Shown one piece after another: positions 10,447 through 23,599 of a stretch of 64,000 bases of DNA. The stretch is from Tenodera sinensis (Eukaryota > Arthropoda > Insecta > Mantodea > Mantidae), in contig CM060969.1 of NCBI GenBank assembly GCA_030765045.1, forward strand, positions 49,550,716 to 49,614,715. Direction: 5' to 3'. A program made the translations under genes and the position numbers. The notes under the pieces are model-generated. The model did no database searches and was not told the DNA's origin. It was given only the letters and a program-made list of their open reading frames with translations. Numbering within the stretch: position 1 is the first letter of the stretch; each line of letters opens with the position of its first letter.

Positions 10447-11290
10447 GTTTTTACTTTACACGTATAGTAATAGTGTATTCTACCCAAAAGCTCGATGTTG
10501 AGATTTCACCGGAAATAAATGTTTTGAGGCCTCCTAAATCCAAAACGAGAATTTTTAGAAAAAGGCCCATGTGTGTGTGTGGGTGTGGGTGTGGGTGTAA
10601 ACAGCATAAATCAAAAACAAAAAGTCGGTTAAAAGTCAAAGTTGGTATTTAAGTTTAATGTGTTTCCAGTATACCTACGGCACGAAGATTTTAAAAAAAA
10701 TTCCTCTACACTAAACTGCCCTTTGCATGGAACATTTTTGGAAATTTTTATTTTCTCATAACTAGCTCTAACGATTTTGATTAAAATGTTTACAATATTT
10801 TATGGCAAATGAAATGTATATTGTGAACTTTCTGTGTATGATCCATGTAGCCCTGTTTACTCTGGATGACTTTTGTATAACTGTGAAACCGTAAGAGATA
10901 GACTAAATCTTACTAGGTATACAAACAATGAAGATCTCGTTAAAACAAATAATATATGCCAAATGATATTTTTGTGAAGAGAACCATTTCGGACATATTT
11001 CTTGTTATTTTATCAGAATTTTGCATTTCCTACAGACCGTTGTCAAATGGGAGATCGTTATTCATTTTTTATCTCTTAGTCATGCAAAGAGAACGGAACT
11101 TCCAAGTCCTCATATAGGAGTACTCTTAATAACATTTGGCTGTCTCTTGCGCCTACTACAAAATTAGGAATAAAATAATCTCTACAAATGTTTATTTCGA
11201 TTTACATGAAATAGGTACAGGAATAAGTATATGTAAGATTAGTTTCTGCACGAGTGAGTAGAAAAAGTCGTGTGAATAATACACATCATA
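10447..11290 (-). mobile_element. CTTTCTCTAC-family copy, reverse, full length, diverged
   Basis: Starts GTTTTTACTTTACACGTATA, contains GAGATTTCACCGGAAATAAA and a (GGGTGT)n-type microsatellite at 10570-10598. It ends GTGAGTAGAAAAAGTCGTGT near 11275. The microsatellite differs from the CA or CG runs in sibling copies. Confidence 0.83.
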
Positions 11291-12024
11291 TTTGTTTCTT
11301 TTAGAATTTTTTGTGAGAATTAGAAATTATTTAATTTACTCACAATTTCGGAATCATAATTCATTATTATAGGTCTCTTTACTACAGTTAGTTTTGTTTA
11401 TTTTTGCAAGCAAAATTCGTGTAGAGATTCTCAAAGATATTGTTTTCGTATTCCTAAATCCAGTAGATGTACGTTTGAACCAACTTTTCCAAAACAGTTC
11501 TACATATCAATCCGAAATGCCAGGTTCTGTGATTAGAGTTTGCAATATTTTACTTAGTTTTATCTCATATCGGCACTTTCAGAATTCCATCCTCATTTTC
11601 CCTCTGGTTTGGTTTGCATTCACGCTTACTGTAATAAGTGACGTTATAAATGGAGTGGAAATATTAGTGTCAGTTTGTTCGTTGGGTTGCAGAGTCGCCA
11701 CTGCCATCTGGTGACAGCAGCTAGAAGACTTGACGCAGGAGAGGTTAAGCTGCACGGATGTCTTGGGTCGGTATTGTAGAGTGCTAACCTACCTAACATG
11801 CATTGTCCTGCTGCTTTTGAATACGAGGGTGCATTCCGATTTGTACATTTAGTATTCTGCAGCATTTACTCATTTACAAGATATTTTAAGGAAAAACACA
11901 TAGCTAAAATGGAATGTATTTTGACATAATGTAATTAAAATATAATTTGTGAAGGGTCAGTAGTGGAATAAAAGCAAACAGTAAACTGCGCATTTTTAAA
12001 AAGCAATATAGATTAAAATGACAA
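11291..12024. other. unassigned sequence
   Basis: A 106-codon plus frame at 11394-11714 has no recognisable domain and no neighbouring coding signal. The 11640-11860 part is GC-richer, with CCATCTGGTGACAGCAGC. Nothing here is diagnostic of a gene or element. Confidence 0.4.
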
Positions 12025-12205
12025 ACAAAACTAGATGTATTGCACTCACATGGCTTTTTCAGTTCCAGTACAAACTGTTCTTACAAACACTTGTTCCTTT
12101 ATCTACTTCATTTTAATCTAGATAAGTATTTCCGGAAATTGTCTTATTGGGCACTTCCTTTTTAAGTACAACGGGAATAAGGAAATACAATATCTAGACT
12201 TAAAG
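12025..12205 (+). mobile_element. CTTTCTCTAC-family 5' fragment, forward
   Basis: Starts ACTAGATGTATTGCACTCAC and follows the family for about 180 bp, to the GTACAACGGGAATAAGGAAA region, then breaks off. Confidence 0.75.
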
Positions 12206-12221
12206 GGTTGCTACACTAAAA

Positions 12222-12639
12222 AAAAATCTGACGCGTTGCATTCACATGACTTTCTCTACTCTTGTACTGACCACTCTTACAAACTCTTATTCCTCTATCT
12301 TCTTCGTGTTAGTTGAGATAACATTTGCAGAAATTATCTTCTTGTAAGTGCAGGGAAATCTGGGAATACAGTAGGCTTTGAGCGATAGTCAAATCTTTTA
12401 AAGCTTTCAAATTCTGTTCCCTTTGCACGGTTAACATATAAGACAGAAGCGTAAGTTCTCAAAAACTCACACAAATAACAAGAAATAGGTATCTCCGAAA
12501 TGGTTCTCTACAAAGAATTTATTTAGACATAAACTGAGTGTTTCATTAAGATCTACACTTTTGTATATTAAGATTTGGTTTATCTCTTACGGTTTACACA
12601 CACAAACACGCGGACGCGGACTTTTTTCTATATATATAT

Positions 12640-12709
<70 letters not shown>

Positions 12710-12797
12710 CAGGCAGTCCCAAAAATGTATTTGCGGTAAAATCTCGATATCGAATTTTGGCGTGCAACCTACTATACGCAGTAGAGAAAGTTAAAAG
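12222..12797 (+). mobile_element. CTTTCTCTAC-family copy, forward, internally deleted, with poly-T
   Basis: AAAAATCTGACGCGTTGCAT through GCAGTAGAGAAAGTTAAAAG, about 575 bp. The central 300 bp is missing: the sequence jumps from TCTTACGGTTTACAC to the microsatellite flank. There the usual CA repeat is short and is followed by (TA)n and a 62-nt T run at 12642-12703. Confidence 0.83.
12642..12703. repeat. poly-T tract, 62 nt
   Basis: Uninterrupted T run inside the preceding repeat copy. Confidence 0.98.
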
Positions 12798-13229
12798 AAT
12801 AATAAAGTTTTGTTAATTAGGTTTACTCCAGGGGAAATAGCCATAGAATTTTGAAAAGCAGCAATATACCTACCAATAATAATTTGTTTGAGAACATGCC
12901 TAATCAGGTAAATGGGTTTCATGGAGACCACAACAGTATTAATAGTACGCCATGCTAAACTTCTCTCTGTTTACTCTCTGGAGCACAAGTGCGACCGCTC
13001 AGAACTGTGTTCCAAAACGGCCCTAACTGCCACTTCAGACCGAAACAGTTATTCTTTAAACGAGGACTATTCACTGATAAGATAATCCGGTCAGTTAAAG
13101 ATGTCCGTATACTATAGGATCCGCGCCAAGTGCAAGTTATCCAATATTATATATCTACAGGATGAGGAACACAATTCAAAGGAAATCCACCTTAGAACGA
13201 GCGAGTTATGGCAAGTGCTTTATGAGTGG

Positions 13230-13580
13230 CAGAGTGGTGCAACAATTTTAGAGATGACCAAACTGAAGTAGGTACTTGATGAACATGGTCAAGTACGGAA
13301 GTTTTTGGTTACCCTCCTTCAGCCTAGACCTAGCACTGAGTGGCTCTCATCTTTTTCCACAGATGAAAAGCTTTTAGGGCGGGGCGGGGACGGCATTCCT
13401 GCTCCAATGATCTTAAAACGCTGTATAGACCTGGTTCAAACAATAGGCGGCAAGTGTTTTTGTAGAGAAAATTAGTAAACTGTTGCATAGATACGACAAA
13501 GGTTTCAGTCCTCATGAACATTATGTTCAAAGAAGGCTAATGGAAGTAGTGACGTTTGCCTACTTTAAACAGAGGCACCG
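13230..13580 (+). pseudogene. mariner-type transposase C-terminal remnant
   Basis: Around 13316-13357 the plus strand reads SFSLDLALSGSHLF, matching the mariner signature region (Y-S-P-D-L-A-P-S-D-Y-x-L-F) that supplies the last catalytic acidic residue. Here Pro is lost twice and the Asp of S-D-Y is replaced by Gly. Further on, another frame reads ISKLLHRYDKGFSPHEHYV, resembling the conserved mariner C-terminus (I-x-K-L-x-x-R-x-D-K-C ... Y-V/F). Frameshifts and lost catalytic residues make it dead. The minus-strand 66-codon frame is a shadow. Confidence 0.65.
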
Positions 13581-13599
13581 CCACAGTAACCGGCTAATA

Positions 13600-14310
13600 T
13601 AAGTAAAGGACATTAGATGCAGTTACTGAAAGTTTTGAGACCTGGAGAAATAAAATTTCAGAATATTTTAACCAAAGGAAACTCAGTTGTAATGAAGGTA
13701 GAGGGAACAAATTATAGTAATTTTGAATTGTAGAGCATATGAAAACACAAACCCAACCTCTACTATTGTACTTAACGGAAGTCGAAATGCCCAATCTCTT
13801 CAATGTTAATAGATTACCCACTATCTAGAATACTATTTAAGATAATTAACTGAATTTTAAGGCATATTAAGTTGTATTTTAAATGATGAAACAAAACTAC
13901 ATTTTCTTCATCAGAAGCAAAGTTATGATTTTTTAATACAAGGCCTAGATTTGTATTGAAATATAAGAGACTTTAAATTAAAAAACTAACTAGTTCACCT
14001 GACACACAAATGCCTTTCCATTATCTAAAGTAAAACTTATTTATTGCAAATGTGTGATAATAATTTCAGCACATTATACCAATAACTTTAAAAGATAGTG
14101 GCATATGTACAGAAAATTATAAATTCTAGAGAAATAGCATTCAAACAAGATGAGAAAACCTAAAACCATGTGCAGATTTATTTTCAATAATAATTTTAAT
14201 ATATTTACGATTAACGTACCTCTATGAAAATTATACCAAAATGAGCGGAAGATCTGAAGTATTCATGTGGAAGTAAAACCCAAATTTGGAAAAAAGCCAC
14301 AAAATTCATC
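13600..14310. other. AT-rich sequence, no recognisable feature
   Basis: Very AT-rich and unstructured. A 75-codon minus frame at 13594-13821 lacks any recognisable family. Confidence 0.45.
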
Positions 14311-14324
14311 TTTTCGAATCTCCT

Positions 14325-15060
14325 TATCTTACGCAGCATGTATGGGGTCTTTTTTGAAACTCTAATAACTTCTGTACTTTAATTCACTGAAATGTATTCC
14401 TGTAAATAAGCCTATTTTGAACCTTCTTCTTACATAATTTTGATGTCATAATTTTTTTTCCAATCTTGTTTGGTTATGAAAACTTCAATTGCAGTCGACG
14501 ATAACCCCAAGTATGCAGTATGGAACTTTTATTTCCTTGTATGTGTTATTTTATTGCAATAATGTTTTTTAATAATTTGATAAATCGTTGTTGCGCTAGT
14601 CAAACTGTTTTTATGTTTCAGTTTACATGTTCATTGTGCTGATTCTTGAAAGATTAGTTCGGTTGTAGACTTTGTCTGAATCTAAACTGCAATTTTGTTC
14701 TCTGCATGAATATGGGTAACTATAAAGTACTGTTGCTGGTAACAACACAGTGGAAAACGCTTTGCGGGAATTTGAAAATAGTGATGTATCTGAATTAGAA
14801 AATGTCAGTGTTGAAGATAATAACCATGTTACATCTGCTCTGAGATCTAGGAATGATAAGCTGAATTTCGATACAAATCCACCACCACAACAAAGATGCC
14901 CGGCCAGGAATACTGTACAGTATAATGTCTGGGTAGTAAATAAACAATTAAGAAAGAGTAGGACGGTCAAAAACATACTTTAGCAGAAAAAGGAAGAAAA
15001 CACAAACAAAAAATATAAATGGGGTCAAAAAAGACCCCATCTATGCAGTATGTATTTTTA
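14325..15060. mobile_element. DNA transposon remnant with GGGGTC inverted ends
   Basis: Inverted sequences near both edges: CAGCATGTATGGGGTCTTTTTTGA-type at about 14334-14357 and its partner (TCAAAAAAGACCCC plus ATCTATGCAGTA) at about 15028-15053. The right end also forms a local GGGGTCAAAAAAGACCCC palindrome. Ends built on GGGGTC/GACCCC palindromes occur in some piggyBac-superfamily (Looper-like) elements. No TTAA duplication is visible, so the superfamily is uncertain. Confidence 0.45.
14750..14983 (+). pseudogene. short acidic ORF inside the GGGGTC element
   Basis: A 77-codon frame, acidic at its start (ENALREFENSDVSELENVS) and basic at its end (NKQLRKSRTVK). It ends just upstream of the right inverted repeat. 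An acidic N-terminus is common in piggyBac-type transposases, but no DDE core or C-terminal zinc ribbon follows within the element. I do not recognise it as a specific protein. It may be what remains of the transposase or a chance frame. Confidence 0.3.
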
Positions 15061-15248
15061 AACCAGGTATCTATGCCGTGAGTGTTAAAAGCGAAAGCCC
15101 CACGCCAGTAGATTTACTGACATGCAAAGAACTCCCGCGGGACGAAATTCCAGCATACCGGCCGCGCTGATATGATCTTGTTAGTTGACAGTGTCTTTAA
15201 CAAAGTATTTTGACCCGTACTATAGGCCATTACAACTAAATTATCATC

Positions 15249-15604
<356 letters not shown>

Positions 15605-15662
15605 TGACTTTTGTTGGTTTGTAAAGTAAAGAAGACAGATGTAGTCGAGATAAAGAAACACT

Positions 15663-15668
15663 TTTATT
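15663..15668 (-). terminator. poly(A) signal of the large LTR
   Basis: AATAAA on the minus strand (within GGAAATAAAAGTG), about 60 bp before the element's CA end. The spacing is normal for an R/U5 boundary. Confidence 0.5.
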
Positions 15669-15756
15669 TCCGTAAACAGTAACTTTTTACACTCGTTGCA
15701 ACAGCAAGAAAGTCTTTTCCGATTCACTCACAGCAGGGCTCCGAATTCGTAACACA

Positions 15757-18700
15757 AGAACTGTCCCTTCTCCGTCGACACGACTCCTCAACGCTTCGCA
15801 TACGTCTGTCCGTCCCGTCGGCACGACTACTCAACGCTTCACATACGTCTGTCCGTCCCGTCGGCACGACTACTCAACGCTTCACATACGTCTGTCCGTC
15901 CCGTCGGCACGACTAATCAACGCTTCACATACGTCTGACTGTCCCGTCGGCACGACTACTCAACGCTTCACATATGTCTGTCCGTCCCGTCGGCACGACT
16001 AATCAACGCTTCACATACGTCTGTCCGTCCCGTCGGCACGACTACTCAACGCTTCACATACGTCTGTCCGTCCCGTCGGCACGACTACTCAACGCTTCAC
16101 ATATGTCTGTCCGTCCCGTCGGCACGACTACTCAACGCTTCACATACGTCTGTCCGTCCCGTCGGCACGACTACTCAACGCTTCACATACGTCTGTCCGT
16201 CCCGTCGGCACGACTACTCAACGCTTCACATATGTCTGTCCGTCCCGTCGGCACGACTACTCAACGCTTCACATACGTCTGTCCGTCCCGTCGGCACGAC
16301 TAATCAACGCTTCACATACGTCTGACTGTCCCGTCGGCACGACTACTCAACGCTTCACATACGTCTGACTGTCCCGTCGGCACGACTACTCAACGCTTCA
16401 CATACGTCTGTCCGTCCCGTCGGCACGACTACTCAACGCTTCACACACGTCTGTCCGTCCCGTCGGCACGACTAATCAACGCTTCACATACGTCTGACGG
16501 TCCCGTCGGCACGACTACTCAACGCTTCACATACGTCTGACTGTCCCGTCGGCACGACTAATCAACGCTTCGCATACGTCTGTCCGTCCCGTCGGCACGA
16601 CTACTCAACGCTTCACATACGTCTGACTGTCCCGTCGGCACGACTACTCAACGCTTCACATACGTCTGACTGTCCCGTCGGCACGACTACTCAACGCTTC
16701 ACATACGTCTGTCCGTCCCGTCGGCACGACTAATCGACGCTTCACATACGTCTGACTGTCCCGTCGGCACGACTACTCAACGCTTCACATACGTCTGACT
16801 GTCCCGTCGGCACGACTACTCAACGCTTCACATACGCCTGTCCGTCCCGTCGGCACGACTACTCAACGCTTCACATACGTCTGACTGTCCCGTCGGCACG
16901 ACTACTCAACGCTTCACATACGTCTGACTGTCCCGTCGGCACGACTACTCAACGCTTCACATATGTCTGTCCGTCCCGTCGGCACGACTAATCAACGCTT
17001 CACATACGTCTGACTGTCCCGTCGGCACGACTAATCAACGCTTCACATACGTCTGACTGTCCCGTCGGCACGACTACTCAACGCTTCACATACGTCTGAC
17101 TGTCCCGTCGGCACGACTACTCAACGCTTCACATACGTCTGACTGTCCCGTCGGCACGACTACTCAACGCTTCACATACGTCTGACTGTCCCGTCGTCAC
17201 GACTACTCAACGCTTCACATACGTCTGTCCGTCCCGTCGGCACGACTACTCAACGCTTCACATACGTCTGACTGTCCCATCGGCACGACTAATCAACGCT
17301 TCACATACGTCTGTCCGTCCCGTCGGCAAGACTAATCAACGCTTCACATACGTCTGACTGTCCCGTCGGCACGACTAATCAACGCTTCACATACGTCTGA
17401 CTGCCCCGTCGGCACGACTACTCAACGCTTCACATACGCCTGACTGTCCCGTCGCCACGACTAATCAACGCTTCACATACGTCTGACTGCCCCGTCGGCA
17501 CGACTAATCAACGCTTCACATACGTCTGACTGTCCCGTCGGCACGACTAATCAACGCTTCACATACGCCTGTCCTCTCCGTCGGCACGACTAATCAACGC
17601 TTCACATACGCCTGTCCTCTCCGTCGGCACGACTAATCAACGCTTCACATACGTCTGTCCGTCCCGTCGGCACGACTAATCAACGCTTCACATACGTCTG
17701 ACTGTCCCGTCGGCACGACTACTCAACGCTTCACATACGTCTGACTGTCCCGTCGGCACGACTACTCAACGCTTCACATACGTCTGTCCGTCCCGTCGGC
17801 ACGACTACTCAACGCTTCACATACGTCTGACTGTCCCGTCGGCACGACTACTCAACGCTTCACATACGTCTGTCCGTCCCGTCGGCACGACTAATCAACG
17901 CTTCACATACGTCTGACTGTCCCGTCGGCACGACTACTCAACGCTTCACATACGTCTGACTGTCCCGTCGGCACGACTAATCAACGCTTCACATACGTCT
18001 GTCCGTCCCGTCGGCACGACTAATCAACGCTTCACATACGTCTGACTGTCCCGTCGGCACGACTAATCAACGCTTCACATACGTCTGTCCGTCCCGTCGG
18101 CACGACTACTCAACGCTTCACATACGTCTGACTGTCCCGTCGGCACGACTAATCAACGCTTCACATACGTCTGACTGTCCCGTCGGCACGACTAATCAAC
18201 GCTTCACATACGTCTGACTGTCCCGTCGGCACGACTACTCAACGCTTCACATACGTCTGACTGTCCCGTCGGCACGACTAATCAACGCTTCACATACGTC
18301 TGACTGTCCCGTCGGCACGACTAATCAACGCTTCACATACGTCTGACTGTCCCGTCGGCACGACTAATCAACGCTTCACATACGTCTGACTGTCCCGTCG
18401 GCACGACTAATCAACGCTTCACATACGTCTGTCCGTCCCGTCGGCACGACTAATCAACGCTTCACATACGTCTGTCCGTCCCGTCGGCACGACTACTCAA
18501 CGCTTCACATATGTCTGACTGTCCCGTCGGCACGACTACTCAACGCTTCACATACGTCTGACTGTCCCGTCGGCACGACTAATCAACGCTTCACATACGT
18601 CTGTCCGTCCCGTCGGCACGAGTAATCAACGCTTCACATACGTCTGTCCGTCCCGTCGGCACGACTACTCAACGCTTCACATACGTCTGACTGTCCCGTC

Positions 18701-19985
18701 GGCAAGACTAATCAACGCTTCACATACGTCTGACTGTCCCGTCGGCACGACTAATCAACGCTTCACATACGTCTGACTGTCCCGTCGGCACGACTACTCA
18801 ACGCTTCACATACGTCTGTCCGTCCCGTCGGCACGACTAATCAACGCTTCACATACGTCTGTCCGTCCCGTCGGCACGACTACTCAACGCTTCACATACG
18901 TCTGTCCGTCCCGTCGGCACGACTAATCAACGCTTCACATACGTCTGTCCGTCCCGTCGGCACGACTAATCAACGCTTCACATACGTCTGTCCGTCCCGT
19001 CGGCACGACTACTCAACGCTTCACATATGTCTGACTGTCCCGTCGGCACGACTACTCAACGCTTCACATACGTCTGACTGTCCCGTCGGCACGACTACTC
19101 AACGCTTCACATACGTCTGACTGTCCCGTCGGCACGACTAATCAACGCTTCACATACGTCTGACTGTCCCGTCGGCACGACTACTCAACGCTTCACATAC
19201 GTCTGTCCGTCCCGTCGGCACGACTAATCAACGCTTCACATACGTCTGACTGTCCCGTCGGCACGACTACTCAACGCTTCACATACGTCTGACTGTCCCG
19301 TCGGCACGACTAATCAACGCTTCACATACGTCTGACTGTCCCGTCGGCACGACTACTCAACGCTTCACATACGTCTGTCCGTCCCGTCGGCACGACTAAT
19401 CAACGCTTCACATACGTCTGACTGTCCCGTCGGCACGACTACTCAACGCTTCACATACGTCTGACTGTCCCGTCGGCACGACTACTCAACGCTTCACATA
19501 CGTCTGACTGTCCCGTCGGCACGACTAATCAACGCTTCACATACGTCTGACTGTCCCGTCGGCACGACTACTCATCGCTTCACATACGTCTGTCCGTCCC
19601 GTCGGCACGACTAATCAACGCTTCACATACGTCTGACTGTCCCGTCGGCACGAGTACTCAACGCTTCACATACGTCTGACTGTCCCGTCGGCACGACTAC
19701 TCAACGCTTCACATACGTCTGTCCTCTCCGTCGGCACGACTAATCAACGCTTCACATACGTCTGACTGTCCCGTCGGCACGACTAATCAACGCTTCACAT
19801 ACGTCTGACTGTCCCGTCGGCACGAGTACTCAACGCTTCACATACGTCTGACTGTCCCGTCGGCACGACTACTCAACGCTTCACATACGCCTGTCCTCTC
19901 CGTCGGCACGACTCCTCAACGCTTCGCATACGTCTCTTCTTTCCGTCGGCACGACTACTCAACGCTTCACATACGTCTGTCCCCT
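15757..19985. repeat. 43-bp minisatellite, about 98 units
   Basis: Head-to-tail 43-bp units: GTCGGCACGACTACTCAACG, then CTTCACATACGTCTG, then TCCGTCCC. Two sites are dimorphic along the array: ACTACTC versus ACTAATC, and CTGTCCGTCC versus CTGACTGTCC. Rarer variants are CATATGTC, CCTGTCCTCTCC, GAGTAATC and GGCAAGAC. The edge units share a distinct form (GACTCCTCAACGCTTCGC) at both ends, near 15782 and 19910, as expected for an array expanded from within. Very GC-rich compared with its flanks. Confidence 0.98.
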
Positions 19986-20003
19986 GTCTGTCGCACTTTA
20001 CCG

Positions 20004-20012
20004 CTATTTATA
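20004..20012 (-). promoter_or_regulatory. TATA box of the large LTR
   Basis: TATAAATAG on the minus strand. Initiation about 25-30 bp further would fall at 19975-19985, right at the edge of the minisatellite. Confidence 0.5.
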
Positions 20013-20222
20013 TCTCCCAGGCACTATGCTGGAAAGTTCAGTTATTGCGGTGAAATACAAAGCAGAAAATTCTCGGTCTCTATCCTTTTCTCTCTTTCGG
20101 CAAGCGCCCCAACAATGCGGCCATTCTCTGTCTCTTTCCTTCGGCTCCTTTGCGGTAGTGCCGACAATAATGCGATGGGTGACACTGCTGTTGTCGGCAA
20201 TTAGATGCGGCGGGCGCGGTGA

Positions 20223-20595
<373 letters not shown>

Positions 20596-20599
20596 ACAG

Positions 20600-21565
20600 C
20601 AAAATATGTAGCTATAGATAAACGTGATTGAAATGCAACGTTTCCTTCCGTTTCATTGGTCGAAAGTGTGTTACGTAGTTTAGTTGAAACAGTGCCTATG
20701 GAATGGAATTACTCATCTTTAGCATAGGCATACATACATATCTGTGTGAAGGAAAAAGACGCGATAAAGAACATTGTAAAGTGTTGGGAATATCCCCCAT
20801 CCCAAGCAAATCATTCCGCGTCTGTGGAGCCATTTCCAATCACAGTCAGATGTTGAGATTTTCTTTCGTTACCCTCCCCCTCCCGCCCCTCTCCATTAGG
20901 ATTAGTAATACTCCATTCGGGGTCGGCCAGTCGATTTGTATCGATTGTGCTACTCCTGCTGATAATATTGTTATTCAAAGGCGTCATATGGCAAGCCGGT
21001 TTGGTTACGTCACATTTCCCTAACTGCTACTTGAACAATTTCATATCCCGAATTGGTTTAGGAACACTCTTTATTACAACATGAATTGTAAGGCAGAATA
21101 TGCCTTATCTTAGGATGGAGTTTCTTCTACACTAACATTATATACAACATTCACCTTATTGTTTTTTCTACCTCTTACCATTTCACCGAGTGGTAACAGT
21201 AGAAATGCTAAAGGGTAAAAAGGGTACATACACAGAGGGGACACCTCGCTCACTTCGACCTACACAGATCTATTGTGGCTACCACACTCCAGGGGGCAAG
21301 AATGAAATGAGAGAATCACAGGATGCCACACAGGGTTGCAACTAGACACGCCACAGCGACGCGCGGAAGTCCCTATCAAGTGCTGAGATATCTTCATCCC
21401 GGCGGCATCACATCGCAGTTCCGCTGTCACACTGAGCATCCCCCCCGACGGAGGACAAGGCCGGCCAAACGCCACCTAGCGCTGAGAACAGCAGTTACCA
21501 TGCGCAATCATCCGCGCCATCTATTCGGCACCGCCAACACGACAAACCTGGAAGTACGCCTGAAA
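20600..21565. other. unassigned sequence
   Basis: A 106-codon plus frame at 20703-21023 and an 87-codon one at 21323-21586 have no recognisable domain. 21290-21540 is GC-rich. No repeat or splice structure that I can support. Confidence 0.4.
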
Positions 21566-21747
21566 GATGATAAGGAAATGGAATGAAGGGAAATGATGGG
21601 AAGGAAACCGTGGTATGAAATAATGCACCCCAGCATTCGCCTAAGTGACATGGGGAAACCACTGAAAAAGCCCATGTCAGAGTGCGCAGTCACGGGGATC
21701 GAACCCACGACCTCCCGAATACAGGCCTGAGCCATCCCGCTCGGTGT
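21566..21747 (-). mobile_element. tRNA-derived SINE (family 2), minus
   Basis: The minus strand reads GAGCGGGATGGCTCAGGCCT (A-box region) and TCGTGGGTTCGATCCCCGTG (B box). A body follows with CCCATGTCACTTAGGCGAAT and GCTGGGGTGCATTATTTCAT. The body recurs at 49926-50090. The tail end is not sharply defined. The 88-codon minus frame across it is not a gene. Confidence 0.82.
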
Positions 21748-22144
21748 AGAGGTGCTATTCTTTAAACTATACATGTAAAAAGAAGTCCTGCTGACGAAAT
21801 TCTTCCTCTTCCTTCTCTGTCTCCTCTATTCTCCCTCAATGACTCTCTCCTTCCTTTCTGTGCAATATAAGGAAAAGTGAAAATAGGCAATAAGACTGAT
21901 TTTTGTTATGTGCCCCAGTTACGAGAAGGTGGCGCTAAAATAAACAGATGTCTATAAATAGAATAAAAATAATAAGGATAAATTAGGACACCGATGTCCA
22001 ACCCTGTCTCTTTGGAGACGGTTACGTAATTAGCGGCTACAACCCCACCTTCGTCCTTCAGTCGGAAGATAGCCAGCTAGTGCCTGTGACGTGTAGAATT
22101 ACAACCGACGGACACAAAAAGCCTATTCCAAGGCAGTTTCTAAG
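21748..22144. other. unassigned sequence
   Basis: A pyrimidine-rich stretch (21790-21865) followed by mixed sequence. No feature supported. Confidence 0.4.
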
Positions 22145-22592
22145 TCATTACTTGATACCCTCAGAGTACCTCTTCATTCTGGATAACTTTTGTATAAATG
22201 GTAAGCAGTAAAAGGCAGAAAAAATTTACTCGATCTTGTTAAATCACATAAGTTATGGCAAATAATTTTTTTTTCTTTTGAGTGAACCATTTCCGAGATA
22301 TTCTTTATTATTTGTTTCAATTTACCAATACTTATATTTTTCTCAAACAGGAATGGAATTCGTTTTTTATCTCTTGGCCTTGCAAAGAGAACAGGATGTC
22401 AAAGACATGTCGTAGCTATCAGCTCTTAAAACATTGTGATATCGCTTAAAGCCTACTGTATCGCCATATTACCTTTGCACCAATAAGAAAATTAGCAATA
22501 AGCTAATTTCTAAAAATGTTATGATTAAAATTAAGTAGATAAAGAAATAGGCATTTGCAAGAATAGTATGTATAAAAGTGAGTATAGCTCTC
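22145..22592 (-). mobile_element. CTTTCTCTAC-family fragment, reverse, old subfamily
   Basis: Covers the distal half: TCTGGATAACTTTTGTATAA, GAACCATTTCCGAGATATTC and the CTTGCAAAGAGAAC block. It ends at GTATGTATAAAAGTGAGTAT beside a (CT)n(TA)n run at 22590-22615. The microsatellite half is absent. Confidence 0.75.
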
Positions 22593-23040
22593 TCTCTCTC
22601 TCTTATATATATATAAAGAAGTGACTAATAAACAGATGTTTATTACATAAGATTTGAAAGTGCTTTCGTAAATCAAACGCAACGTACATGTAACCAACCC
22701 GCCACTGCGACACAATGCACGTGTGAGTGTTATAAGAATAGTACAGCCGGCATAAAGTAGAAGGAGGTAAATCCAACCTACCCTCTTTGGGAAACATTTG
22801 ACATCGTTGAATTAGGTTTTTAAAATACTTATCTTATCAAAATTGTACAAACACAAAACTTTGATAGGAACATGCCTATAAACTTTTCAAAATGAGGTAT
22901 TTGAAACTTTCGCAAGTTCCCCTTTAGGGGAAGTAGTGATCAAAATTTTATAATCTATTTTGTAAGAATGGGATCGAAGCTAAGTTAAGGTAGCCAAGTT
23001 CTATAGTAATGGTTTCATGAGTAAAACCATGAAACACACT

Positions 23041-23078
23041 CCCTCCCCTCCCCTCCCCCCCCCCCTCTCTCTCTCTCT
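23041..23078. repeat. polypyrimidine C/T tract
   Basis: CCCTC units, then a C run, then (CT)n: 38 bp of uninterrupted pyrimidine, prone to triplex formation in principle. The 105-codon plus frame at 23092-23409 just after it is Phe/Leu/Val-rich with no recognisable domain. Confidence 0.9.
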
Positions 23079-23599
23079 CGTGTAAACATAAATGTTGGAC
23101 AGTGTGTTTTTTGCTTTACTGAAAATTAGCAAAAAAGTTTTACTACGTGCGTTGGATATTGTTTGTGCAGCAGAAAACTGTTTTGCTGTAATGTGGCGGA
23201 CAGCATTTTTGTATCCGCATTGTTTTCTACTTTTCCCTTTTAACATTGTGTTCAGTTTCACAACATTTTTGCACAGAAATATGTTGCACGTGCCAGAAGG
23301 TTTGTGTATGTACAGGTGCGCGGTGTTGGTTCAACTGTCTGTTGCCTTGGGAACCGGTGTTTGTTTTTGCCACTATGTCTCATTTGTAGCACTGTATCGC
23401 AGAAGCTAATTGCCTCTCTGTTGTTTTGATATAACGCATTCTGACATAGCTTGCAGACAGCCGACAGTCATGATGCTTTATGAATACCTCTTATTTCCTA
23501 TCCGGTGTAAAACGATCCAAATGCTTTACTACAGCTTACCAAAAATAACGGTTCTCATTTCGCTTAGTTCGGTGTAACATTTTTGATCTATTCAGATAA

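Noticed and set aside
15974..16303. 109-residue repetitive protein (SVRPVGTTTQRFTYVCPSRR type)
   Set aside because: A translation of the 43-bp minisatellite. The unit length is not a multiple of 3, so the frame cycles, and it is cut by stops elsewhere in the array.
15757..19985. CRISPR-like array
   Set aside because: The 43-bp units are contiguous with no unique spacers, and the context is eukaryotic. It is a minisatellite.
22503..23409. Candidate genes from frames of 64-105 codons near the polypyrimidine tract
   Set aside because: Compositions follow local base bias. They overlap each other on both strands and match no family I recognise.
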